In this document: piece by piece, positions 12,180 to 22,691 of the stretch | Numbering within the stretch: the first letter of the stretch is position 1 | Layout: every line of letters starts with the position of its first letter | Assembly (NCBI GenBank): GCA_033297205.1 | Contig: MU859065.1 | Coordinates: 62,001-126,000, forward strand | Direction of reading: 5' to 3' | Length of the DNA stretch: 64,000 nt | Source: Pseudoneurospora amorphoporcata | Taxonomy: Eukaryota > Ascomycota > Sordariomycetes > Sordariales > Sordariaceae | Program-made: the position numbers and the translations under genes | Notes under the pieces: model-generated | Databases searched by the model: none | The model's input: the letters and a program-made list of their open reading frames with translations, nothing else | Told to the model about the DNA's origin: nothing

Positions 12180-12460
12180 AAAACTACATTTCCAAAACCG
12201 CCAGCAATTCCTGTATCCAATAGAAACATAAAAAAGGCCAAGTCGCCCATGGTACGCTTGTAGAACGAACGACAATCCGCCAGCTGCGACTTTACGAAAA
12301 CCGCCACGCCAAGTTATTTATCAAGGATAACCACTGCGCCATAAGATCAGGTCACAGTGGAGGGCTCCCCGTTGTGATATAGGGATCAGATAAGGAACCT
12401 TACATGGTCCCTGCGGCATGTGGTTCTTGTCGTCCGATGCCTGGGGAAGTGACGAAGGGT
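12180..12460 (-). repeat. Dispersed SINE-like repeat, copy 1
   Basis: The sequence aligns to 49740-50110. A core of about 66 bases at 12236-12302 is nearly identical to 49793-49859, and a second block at 12330-12405 matches 49913-49990 with many A/G and C/T differences. On the minus strand both copies carry TGGCGCAGTGG, an exact match to an initiator-tRNA-like RNA polymerase III A box. About 70-95 bases later comes GTTCGTTC, a partial B box, then a T run after GACTTGGC. This suggests a degenerate tRNA-derived short interspersed element. The T-rich side at 12104-12235 would be its 3' tail. Confidence 0.55.
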
Positions 12461-14993
12461 GGGCGTGCCGGCCGGGCGGTAGCGGCGGCGGAGGCAGGTA
12501 CGGCAAGAACGGGGTAAGGAACAGTAGGAACTGCAGGAGTGGCGGAAAGGTTCTGACACTGGACCTTACGCAGTCATCTGGTTTTATACATGGCACGGAT
12601 GTTCGAGAACTGAAGATCCGAGGTTATTACCAGTATGCATTTTAGAGAAGTGGAATGAAAAAGGGCCGCTTGGTTCCAAACCCTATTTCAACCGTTACCG
12701 CTGGCGAAGGCGGTAATTCCAGTTGGAAACCCTTGCTATCACTGAGGGTTTGATCTTCTCTTTTACTCTGTTCTGGTGAAGCTTGCGGAAAAGTTATGTA
12801 ATAACTTCCTAACCTACCTACCTCTATGGTCGCTCAAGTTCCAGGATCCAGATGGGCATGGAACTTCAAGTCAACTGCGCAGTTCATCGATATTCTCCGA
12901 GCTTGAGAGTCTTCTTTTTGCTTGAGCCCTTCCTGCCGTCCTCGCAACCAACGGGCGGCGAGAAAATGACATTTCATCGCACCACAAAAAAGTACACAAA
13001 CCTGTTGACTCGGAAAGCACAACCCGTACGTAGACGCGAAGACGAATATTTATTTTACTCTGTTGGGCGCGATTAAGGAAGGTGCGATGCTTGAAGGCCG
13101 GTATCTGCAAATGGGAATGAGCGTCGGGTGACGCGAAACACAAGATACCTGACAGCTGAGGAAGGAGCGAAGCAGGAAATAATGACTAGATGAAGAAAGG
13201 AAACTCGAAGAGAGGGCAAAGTTATCAGGCAATAAATACTTTGACCAGCGAACCGCTCATGGCATCGTCCGTAGCCACCGCGAACCAGACCTTCGTAGAG
13301 CTCGCCGCAAGTTTCCTAGACACTCACTACAGGATCTGAAAGGTTTGCTTTGTTGCATTTCTAGTAGTATCAACGAGTGGCTCATCAGAAGTGGACCGAA
13401 CTTGGACGGATGACGGGAAGTAGACGTGTACATACATGCCTGACAGGATGAATAACTAGGTAGGGGTAGATTCATGATGAAGGTATGAGTACTATACAGG
13501 GTTGATAAGAGGTCTGGTACCTTGCTCATCGATACTTCCTTTCCTTCTTCCTGCCTTCCTTCTGTCCCGGTCAAAAAATCGGAAAGAAACGAGGAGTGTG
13601 TCTTGGCTGTCTCATGGTTATGGGCTTCGCTACTTGGAAAAAGGAGGAACTTGTAACTCTAAGGAAAGATGTGTAGATTGGGACGGGCGCAAGGAACGAG
13701 GGAGAAAGGATGGAATATCTTCTTTCCTTTTAGATAGAAGTCAAAATGCCATTCGGAGAACGTGTTCTGAGATAGTTGTTTATTTGATCGCAGCTCTGTT
13801 GTCGCGAAGCCGAACCATTTCACAACTTACCTCAGAGCCTGAGCTCGCGCATGTCGGTGGCTCAGATTTGGAGCCTTGATGATTGATAACGTGAAGAATG
13901 GACTGCCGTTGTTCATTGTCTATATCTAGGTAGTCTGGGTTGATCTTAACGTGTCTTTGAACTTAGATCTGGAAATTAGGCTTAGGAGTTATCAAATCTC
14001 ACCCTGCCAGAGCCAACCAACCCACTGCAAGTTACTGTTGGCACGATGGCAACTGTCGACACCATCGACTCACTCGATTTCCCTTCTTCGTTTGACAGAG
14101 GAATCTCAGAGACAGGACCATGCAGTCAAGTAATAACAAATGGTATAAATACTTCTTGAGTGTAGGTAGGTACGTACGTATTCGAGCAGCGGTGTTGTAT
14201 CTCGCGAGCAGTTTTGGTATAACCACCTTCCGTCCTCAATGGCTAAAGCAATAAGTAGTAAACTAAAAGACAAGAGAAAAGGAACCAACCCCATCCCTTC
14301 ATCCATCCATCCTAACCACCCATTCATCCAATAGCCAACCTGCCAACCCAACCAACACCCAACCCAACTTAAGCATAGATGAGATGAGATCAGATGAGAT
14401 GATGAGGTTCGAGAGTTTGTTTGAAAAGCCATCGCAATCGCTAATGCTCCATCCAGCCCCTAGGCTAGGCCTGATTTCCATGACTATGACTGACTACCTT
14501 TGCCCACCCCCATTTGAAGCAAAGTGCAAATTTGCAAACCTCCCAATGTGCTTGTTCAATGATGAAGTAAAGGAAAAAGACGAAAAAGAAAGAAAGGCAA
14601 CCTAACACCTGGACTCCTACATGCCTGTTTGCTTGTTTGTTGTGACCGTTCGTTTTCACCTACCCACGATGATGACGACGATGACCTCCATGCATCCCGC
14701 ACTTAGTGACTTGTTCTGTGTCTGGATATCCTTCTTTATAGACCGAATGATACAGGTAAGAAGAGCCAACTTCCTTTGCCGGCGCTAGTTTTCCCTGCCT
14801 GGGTATGTGTCTGTAATGATGAGCGGTATGCCTTTTCCGGTTCCCAGTTCCAGGATATGTCACTTCCTCAGTCCCAGTCCCTATTCCTGTCCAAGGGACG
14901 CTCATAATGATGGGCACCTGTGCCTTGATGATAATTTGCTGCGGCACCAGCGCGCATTGTGTGAGGTTTCCTCCTATCCCGGTTTTCAGCCCT

Positions 14994-16640
14994 TTAGCTC
15001 AAGCCCCTCGCACTTCTTGTGCTGTCACTCCTATCACGTCCAGCGCCTTGTCGAACTGCATCCTGATAGCTCGGAATCGGAGGGCTCGACGGCCTATGAG
15101 AACCTGCCCTTGGCCTATTGCTGTTTCCACCGCTCGGAATCGGCCTCGTGGTGGCCGATGAAGCACCTCGACTCCTGCCACTGAGTTGGATAAGAGGAGT
15201 GTTTTCGCTGTCGAAGCTGTTCCTCCTGCTTCCCGGTCGAGAGTTGGCGGGGCTGGTATACTCGGGAGGTGGCTGATCCGAACTGAGGAATCCACCGGTT
15301 ATGGGCTGCCCATCTTGGTTGACCAACGCTGCAGCACTACTGCTAGGTTCGCCTGCATCCTCCGTGGGTACCAAATGAGCAAGCGAGATATCTGTCGGGC
15401 TGCGAACGGGTCCGGGGCTCGTCGGTGGGAACATTCGGAAGTTGCCTGATCGTGTGCGGTTATGACCAGAGTCGGCTCCAGCCAGTCCTTGCCTAGAATA
15501 TGTTTGCACGGGATGACTATATCCGCGCCCACGCCCAACCGTGCTGATGAATCCATCCTTGGTACCGGCCTCGAGGAGAATGCTGCCTTGCTCGGAACCA
15601 TATGGCGGTGGTGGTGCGAGCGAACCATTCATGGGAGCGAGACCCCACTTCTTAACGTTGGCTTCGATGAAGACAAAGCCAGCCTGACCAAAGTTGACAT
15701 GGACGATGCAGGGTCCGTTGGCGCCGATCGAGGGGAAGAAGTTTTGCGACTTCAGGCCGTGTACCACATCCTCCAACTTCTTTCCGTTTCGGGTGAAGAA
15801 AATCGTGCCACTTCGGGGGCGGTAGCCGACGCCAATAACATCGCCTTGAACAACTTGGGGACCGTAAGAAGTAGCATGGAAGGGTTGGTTGTAGCGACGG
15901 GTTCCGTTGGATAGGTACGCAACAGAGTACTTGTGAAAGCCTGGAAGTTTCGTTAGTTACTCTCATCCGACAATGATGGGATAAATGTGAACGAACCAGG
16001 AAGCCTGAACAGAGGATACGGCTTGGTAGCCATTCCTATGCTAATCAACGTGTTGTCCGGTTTATCGTAGATCTTCGCCTCCCAGTAGTAAACCTCATTC
16101 TGTTTCGGTACCGGCAGGTTGCTCATGACGGTGCATTCAGAATCGAAGAACTCGATCTCGGTACGGGCCTCGACGAAGCAGTTTGCGATTTCGAGCTCCG
16201 GCTCGAACTCCCAGGCCGCCACTCCCTTCTCCTGTATGGCAAGATATTGGGAAAGCGAAATGTCTGTCTGCAGGGACTCGGGAGGGTTGGCAGCGATAAA
16301 AGCTAGAAGACACAAATCGTATCAGTAAAACTTCTCAGGATGTGGCAAAAAGCCGGCAGATAGCAACAACCGTTGCCTTACCTTTTGCCCTCAAGTATTC
16401 CGTCCGTTGCATATCATCCATCGTCTCGAGGGCCTCGGCCTCCTCCCGCAAGAACTGTTGCTCATCATCGTATTCACCGGGTCGACCAATGCGGTCGAGG
16501 AAGATGCGCCCTGATGTTGTGTAGCGGAAGAAGTAAAAGATAAGGAAGAAGCAACCGATCAGTATCGCCGACCCGAAGGACGATAACAGACCGATGATGA
16601 TGCCGTTCATTCCGGGAGAGTAATCTGGCATTGTTGTCAT
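14994..16640 (-). CDS. ssh4: Ssh4-type SPRY-domain membrane protein
   Basis: Exons on the minus strand: 16640-16382, 16302-15997 and 15940-14994, giving 503 residues. Introns have GTAAGG and GTTCGT donors and CTAG/CCAG acceptors. A second in-frame ATG at 16631 could be the true start. One transmembrane helix lies near residues 14-38, following the short luminal N-terminus. A SPRY domain spans about residues 130-290 and is split by the second intron, and a Pro/Ser-rich tail carries a PPPxY-type motif (PPPEY) that can bind Rsp5-family WW domains. In yeast, Ssh4 is an endosomal/vacuolar adaptor that recruits Rsp5 to ubiquitinate membrane cargo for vacuolar sorting; the visible helix, SPRY and PY motif fit that role. 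Assignment by family is strong; cargo is unknown. Confidence 0.93.
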
Positions 16641-18984
16641 GAAGACGGCGGTCTAAATGTGTTGGGAACGAGGGGCCCGTCGTATCTCGTCGTCTCTCGA
16701 ACAAGAAGTGTTGGAGTTGGTCGTCTACTCTACGTTGAGTATTTCGAACAACGGCCGACTGACGTTGGCGTCACCGCCAAGCCTTGAGCATCCGTGACTA
16801 CCTAGTCCCTTCCTTGATCCTCACGGCGCTTCCAGGACAATGGCAAGCCCGGCGGATAATCAGAGAGTGGGTGGAAGGTTGAGCGCGATCGCAACCAGCG
16901 GCGGAGGACGAAGCAGCTGGGGCAAACAGGTCGAGTCGAGGAGATGTAGGGTGAAAAAGAACGTCGGGGGTGGTTGGGTTGTTGTCGGCAAAACCTGAAG
17001 CGTCTTGAATGCGGAGAAGATGGCGAGTTGGGCGTCGGTTTGGTTTATGGTGGTTATCGCTGTGGGTAGGTGGATATCCGTCTTAGTTGGCAGCGCAAGC
17101 TAGGCAGACCTATCCTCGCAGTCGCAGTGGCGCCTTCGACCTGACCTTATTAGGTGGACGAGAGTGGAGGGCTAGGACCGTACAGGACGATGTTGCAGGT
17201 CACCAAGCAGGCAGAGCTGGGGCTACTGGTCTTGGAAGCCCAGGACGGATGGCGGCTTCTGTTGTGTCGATTGATGTTAGCGCGCGACGAGGTGGGCAAC
17301 CGAAATCAGATCAATGGCAATGCCTCGGAAGGCGCTCGGTCTAGCGATGGGAGGCGATAATAGAAAAGACAGAAAATAAGAGGTGAGACAATTTACTGCA
17401 GAGGTACAATCGACAAATTGTCAGCAAAGAACAACAACGGTGTTGCAAAGCTGGAACGTGGAAGATGGACGATCAGAGGTCATGAGGTGATAGGTGTAGG
17501 ACAAGAGGAAAAGAAAGACAAGATCCATGGATGGTTGTGGTCCGGGCAGGCCAACGCTCAGAGCGCCCAGCGTCTAGCGAAGTCCCCACTGCAAGCGTGC
17601 TTTTCTTGGTCCCTGAAGGTCAGCATGCTTGGACGACATCATTACAGAGAATTCGAGTTTGTACACTAACTTAGTCGTACAGACTTGGACACTGGCTGAA
17701 GTTAACGCAGTATCAAGTGGCGGGGAAAGGATCCTGCCTATTTCGTCTGAAAGTGGGCCGCAGAGTCCCGTCTCAAGTGGCGGAGAGCGGACGAACGTTG
17801 GGTTGCTGGAAATCCCTCCGCCATCCCCGCCAACACTGGTTCCAACAGCCAATTCTCTTGCATCAAGAGCCAGGCCTAACTAGATCTTTTCTTTACAACA
17901 ATTCTTAGTATCGGCCGGATTAAGCATCGAGACATTCACCCAGCAACACGGATCTTGATCAGTAATGAACATTAGCTTCTCCAATCCTTCAGCGTGACAG
18001 CCGCGCATTACAACAAACTATTCTAGGAACACTGTTACATGCTCTGGGCACGATGGGGCACACCGGCGTTTCAAATGGCGCAGTTGACGGCTATCTAGGC
18101 TTCAAGACCTTGACGATCATGCCAGACCAAATACGGGATACAATGCCCATTAAGCATTTGTGTATAGCATCTCATGTGTCGGCGGTTCGCCAGTCTCTAC
18201 CCAATGCCTCCATGGCTCGAAAGTTGAGGGACGTCACAATGTTAAACACAGCTTCAGGAAGGCAGGCGAGACATGGCCCCAAGCTAGAGTTTATCGACCG
18301 ACCATCCTGATATAGAGATCGGCGGCGTCCGTAGGCACAGGGAATTCAAGCCAGTGTCGTCATCCGTACGTTTTTCGGTAAAGGGTCGAGGTAAATGCTT
18401 CTCAAGCAAGTTGACGGACTTCAATGAAGGGCACACACAAGTCGAATAAACTTATGGTGGTTCCCGTGGCGGAACGAAACCCACGACCTCGAACAGAATC
18501 CGGGGTCCCCATTCCGGCGGGATGGACCCTGGATTCTCAGAGACCCGGCGGATCCGGGGCATCTCCGGGACTCTCCGTGCGACCCGGACGTAAGCAGCTG
18601 ATAGCAAATTGGCTCTCAGACTAGGTGTGGTTCAAACAGAGAAATGCGGCTCATAACTACATTACTTGCTAATTCCCATTCTTATCAGCTATATTTGAAC
18701 ACTATCAAACAGTTATTTACTCCGACTATAGACGACATAAGAAAAGAAAAAACGCCCGCTTGCTTGTGTCCGAGCCAGGTATTTATCAGCTAAAGAAAAG
18801 CAACAAAGAAGCAGTTTTTGTTCGTGGAGAACTCGTGCAGACATTATCTCTCTTCTTTCGCTCAACATCTCATACCCATCATGAGTGTGATACATTGCTT
18901 TCCATCCATCCATCGCTCTCTCTTCTTATTTCCAGACCGTCATGCTCATCAAAACTCTTATCGTCATGTCATCATGTGTCATCT
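16641..18984. other. Intergenic region upstream of ssh4
   Basis: No gene is supportable. The first few hundred bases (16641-17080) should hold the ssh4 promoter and leader on the minus strand. A GC-rich patch at about 18470-18605, unlike its AT-richer flanks, carries short GGATCCGGGG-like palindromic motifs. Two near-identical TCAAGTGGCGG segments occur at 17712 and 17773. The remainder is unremarkable. Confidence 0.5.
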
Positions 18985-20556
18985 TTAGTAACCGCCAACG
19001 CTGCTATCCCCATCACCGTCCCTCCGGTGATGCTTTCTGTACCCAGCACCGTTTCTCTTCTTTCTCCTCTCCTCCGCATACGACACCTCGCTTCCGACTG
19101 AGCTCTCTGCGCCGCTGACGGGGATGTGAACAGGGTGCTTATAAACCTTGTGGCCGCTGACCTCGCTTTCCGTCATCAAGTCGCTCTCCGTCCCCGCGTA
19201 GCTCGACGGGACCAAGGCGCGTGACGTACGCAGCGGCGGGACTTCGTCGATCTCGTCATAGTCGTTGTTGCTCACTCGTGCGTACTTGCCATTGCCGCCG
19301 CTGCCCGTGGCAACAATACCCTCCTCGTGCTCTTGGACATCATCCAGGACACTCTCGCCCCGCTCGTCGATGCGGCGCAACGCGATGGACGATTCGTCAT
19401 CCACTCCGTGCTGCCAGCTGAAGTCCCGTTTCGACGACCGCTGCTCGCGCTCACGCTGCCCGGCAGCCGCAGCCGCACGATCCCGTTCGCGCAAACGACG
19501 CGCCTCGGCCCGCAGCCGCTCGGCTTCGCGGCTGGCGTTCTTGTCGGCTGTCGAGTACACCTTGCGAATGCCGCCTGTCTTCTTGTCCTTCTCGCGTTCT
19601 CTGTCAGGGTTACGGTCACGGCCAAGCTCGCGATCACGCTCCCGCTCACGCTCCCGCTGCTCACGCCTCTCCCTACGCTCCGCCTCCTTCCTCGCCGCGC
19701 GCTCCTCATCCCGTTCCTTCTTGCTAGGGCTCCGCTCGCGCTTCTCCTGGTGCTGGATCAACCCCTCCGTGACGGTGCTGCCGCTATCAACAGTCGAAGT
19801 GCCCACACCGCTCCAGCTGGGGTTAGTGGAGCCGTCCCACTCGCTCGCCTCGCTAGCGACGTTGATGCCACCAACGCGGGCGGGCTTCTCGGACCGGTAG
19901 TTGCGCAGCTGTTCCTGGGCCATGGCCTCGGCCTCCTCATCGACCATGATGCCATCGGCGCCGACCTTGCGCTTGCTCCGCTTCTTCTCTTCCTTCTCGC
20001 GCGCCTTCTCCTCGCGCCGGCGTTCCTTATCGCGCTCCTTTTGCTCGCGCTTCTTACGCCGCTTCTCGCGCCCGTAGATGTCGGACACGCCCCCTGTGAT
20101 GCCTGTGATGCCCGTGGTGCCGGATACGACTGTGGTGTTGTCCATCTCCGTCATGCCGTCGTAGTCTTTGTACACGCTGCCACCTCCCAAAATGGTGCTG
20201 GGTGTGGCATTCGAGTAAATGGTGCCGTTGGGACCTTTTCGGCGCAACACCGTCGACTTGTAGTCGTCCCAGTCGTCCTCCCTGAAGTAGAAGCCGCCGT
20301 TCTTGGCCCAGAAGAAGAACCAGACGGCGCCGATGACGATGGCGGCGCCGAGGATGCCGAAGAGCGCGAACATGGCGTTGTTGTTGATCTCCTGCGGGTG
20401 CACGAGTCCCTTCTCCGGGTCAGGACGGTCCTTCTCTTTGTTGTCGTCATCGCGAGCGAGAAGGATGGCGCGCGCTGCCAAAGGACCGAGAGCTGCGATG
20501 TCTTTGCCGCTGACGACAAGGCGACGGGCCATGAGGGCACGAAGTACGGGTGCCAT
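18985..20556 (-). CDS. Single-pass membrane protein with long charged cytoplasmic tail
   Basis: Uninterrupted frame of 523 residues beginning at the ATG at 20556. One strong transmembrane helix lies at about residues 61-84, followed by an aromatic W/G/F-rich juxtamembrane stretch and a conserved-looking block around residues 90-130 (DDWDDYKSTVLRRKGPNGT). The rest is low-complexity and highly charged: dense Lys/Arg/Glu between about residues 165-205 and 270-380, including RERERERD-type repeats likely to form a single alpha helix or coiled coil. The tail ends in a basic, Gly/Tyr-rich segment. I recognise this as a lineage-restricted hypothetical type in Sordariomycetes but know no function. The opposite strand carries a 426-codon open frame that is a composition shadow. 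Confidence 0.85.
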   Translation of the reverse strand: MAPVLRALMARRLVVSGKDIAALGPLAARAILLARDDDNKEKDRPDPEKGLVHPQEINNNAMFALFGILGAAIVIGAVWFFFWAKNGGFYFREDDWDDYKSTVLRRKGPNGTIYSNATPSTILGGGSVYKDYDGMTEMDNTTVVSGTTGITGITGGVSDIYGREKRRKKREQKERDKERRREEKAREKEEKKRSKRKVGADGIMVDEEAEAMAQEQLRNYRSEKPARVGGINVASEASEWDGSTNPSWSGVGTSTVDSGSTVTEGLIQHQEKRERSPSKKERDEERAARKEAERRERREQRERERERDRELGRDRNPDREREKDKKTGGIRKVYSTADKNASREAERLRAEARRLRERDRAAAAAGQREREQRSSKRDFSWQHGVDDESSIALRRIDERGESVLDDVQEHEEGIVATGSGGNGKYARVSNNDYDEIDEVPPLRTSRALVPSSYAGTESDLMTESEVSGHKVYKHPVHIPVSGAESSVGSEVSYAEERRKKRNGAGYRKHHRRDGDGDSSVGGY

Positions 20557-22691
20557 GATTGCGGTTTGGCGTTCCGCCGCTTTGGTAGGGACGGAGGCCC
20601 AAACTAAGCTGGTGAGAAGCTGGTCGACCAGCTAAGCTGAAGAGAAGGTGAGCTCGTCGACTCGGTGGAATGGGTTCAACGCGCTCTGTAGGCTGGTGTG
20701 CGCGGTGAAGCTGGCTTCTGAAGAAGCAGGGGTGCTGGAATGGAAGGGTTCGATGAAAAAGAAGGAAAAAAAAGGTCCAAACGCTTGCAAGACTGCAAGT
20801 CGATGGAGGTTGCTTTGGTTGAAGAATGCAGGTCGACGTGCCGCAGGCGTTGGCGTAGCCGTAAGCGTCAGTTCTGAGTGTCTCTCTGGGCAGTGTTGTT
20901 TGGGGGGACTTGAGAATGTCGTTCACCCAGAAACTGGGGGGCTGGGGAAGGACCGGGGCTGGGCAACTGGGGCCAGGGCAGGGGTGGCTCAGTTCTGTTC
21001 GTTGGCTGAACGGCCTCCCGTCCTGGTTGGCTGGTGATCGTCAGGTCGTAAACTTGAATTCGGTTGGCTGGGGACCACGCAAAAAGGCAGGCAGGCACGT
21101 CTGGCAGGTTTGGCAGAACAGCCCATCATCCATCATCTTCCAATTCTAGGTCTCCCGTTCTCTTTGCGAATCGCAATTGCTCTTGCACAAACACACAGCG
21201 CGTTCCGTTTCATAATTACCGGCTGTTACCGCGTTCGCATCTTGTGAGCCCGAATTTCTTATGACGTCTTTACAGGTACCTTTCAAGAACTGAATAGCCT
21301 AAGGCTTGGCACTCCCAGGGAGCGTCCAGTGTTTCAGCTTTCAACTGAACTGTAAAAGTGGGGCCTTGGTATTGTGGAGTCAGTGCCACTGCAAATGCCG
21401 TACAGTTGGGACGAATAACTTCTGGCACTGGGCTCTTATCGCGATCACTTATACGATTCAAGTTGTTCCTGAATCTGTTGTTGAACTCGAAGCCATTCTA
21501 AACTCAGATGTGTTGAAATCCACATCAGGGAAATCCCGCACTTCAAAACACTGGAGCTTGCATATGATATCCATTCTATGCAAGTGATAGCCTTGACGAA
21601 AGACCCTCAAAAAGATCATGAATTCACCACCAGACTCTACTATCTCGAGCTGTTAGGCTAGGAAAGACTTTTGCCAACTGAAAAGCAGAAGCAACTCCTG
21701 GTGTTGACAGGAGAGGAGACTTGTCCAAGTAGTTGCTTTATGACCAGTAAAGTTCATATTCTCACTTGTAACCTGTCACTAGTCTAGCTAAGGACCACTG
21801 CTATATATGCGTTGAGCAACATTCGTCGTTTACGTAGCAGTGGATGGTATGTGGTGGCATAATAGCAAATCATCAATACATCCAGCTGCTCTTAGTCCGA
21901 GCTGGGGTGGCAAGACATTGAAAAGACTTATCACGGCGGCTTGATGAAGAGTCAATGGACCGTTTACCAACTCCGAGGATTGTGTTCATTTGTGGGATGT
22001 ATTCTTGACTTTCAATCGACAGATATTACTGGGAACGTTTCTGAGTGGTAATATTGACCATTAAGACTTGATCAACATGAGAAGGACCTAGTGCATTGAC
22101 AAGGTTTGAGATGAGGCAAGTGACCATGATGATAAGAACGTAAAAGTGTAGATAGGTATTTCTAGCCGACCCCTTCCTGTCCGACTCCATGCAAACGGTT
22201 CATCTGTTTTGATTTTGGAACGTATCTCAAAATCTGCCCCCACCGCTTTCCCTTAACGAACCAGAAGTAACTGAGAGATTAATCATCAGTCCGAACAGAG
22301 AAGTACAAAACGAAGAACCGATCATGTCGTGCTTAAAATGATTTTTTTTGCCATGCCAGATATTGGGTATCGTCTCCAAAACTTTTCCCGGTCCATCAGA
22401 CAGTGACTTGCAGCAAGACTAAATAAACCGCCAACCAAGGAAAGAAGAAATCGCAGTAGATCCAAACTGAGAAGCAAAGTGAAGAAGGTATTATGCCGAA
22501 AAAAATTGAGAAGTGAGAAGAAATTGCATCGCTAAAAAGGGAGTTCATAAAACATGATACAAAGTCGTGTTCTTGCTCGTTCTTCTTTGTCTTTATCGTC
22601 ATCATTTCATGGTCTCATGATCTCATAGTCATCGGATCCAAAACATGAAAGAACATCAGTCATAATCTTCGTCTAGGACCCAGGGCATCCC
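20557..22691. other. Intergenic region between two minus-strand genes
   Basis: The part next to 20556 should hold the promoter and leader of the charged-tail membrane protein. From about 21300 to 22690 the sequence is AT-richer, has only short frames and no recognisable RNA gene; the portion nearest 22691 should be the 3' untranslated region of the next gene. Confidence 0.5.

Larger units (their letters stand above)
11261..14993. other. Intergenic region between the zinc-cluster factor and ssh4
   Basis: No gene is supportable. It contains a GGTC microsatellite (11951-11994), a 30-base poly(A) run and A-rich stretch (12104-12158), one copy of a dispersed SINE-like repeat (about 12180-12460), CATC and CAACC simple sequence (14298-14370) and AGGTACGT repeats near 14163-14180. 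A 95-codon frame on the minus strand at 14660-14947 lies just past the ssh4 stop codon and is most likely its 3' untranslated region. Confidence 0.55.

Noticed and set aside
12032..12307. 91-codon minus-strand frame within the dispersed repeat
   Set aside because: The Phe-rich peptide comes from the poly(A)/T tract, and the frame is not preserved in the other repeat copy.
14660..14947. 95-codon minus-strand frame just past ssh4
   Set aside because: It lies after the ssh4 stop codon in the transcript direction, has repetitive GT/PGTG content and no domain; most likely 3' untranslated sequence.
19327..20607. 426-codon plus-strand open frame opposite the charged-tail membrane protein
   Set aside because: It is antisense to a gene with a clear transmembrane and charged-repeat structure. 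Its Leu/Ala/Arg-rich content mirrors the codon bias of the minus-strand gene and shows no domain.
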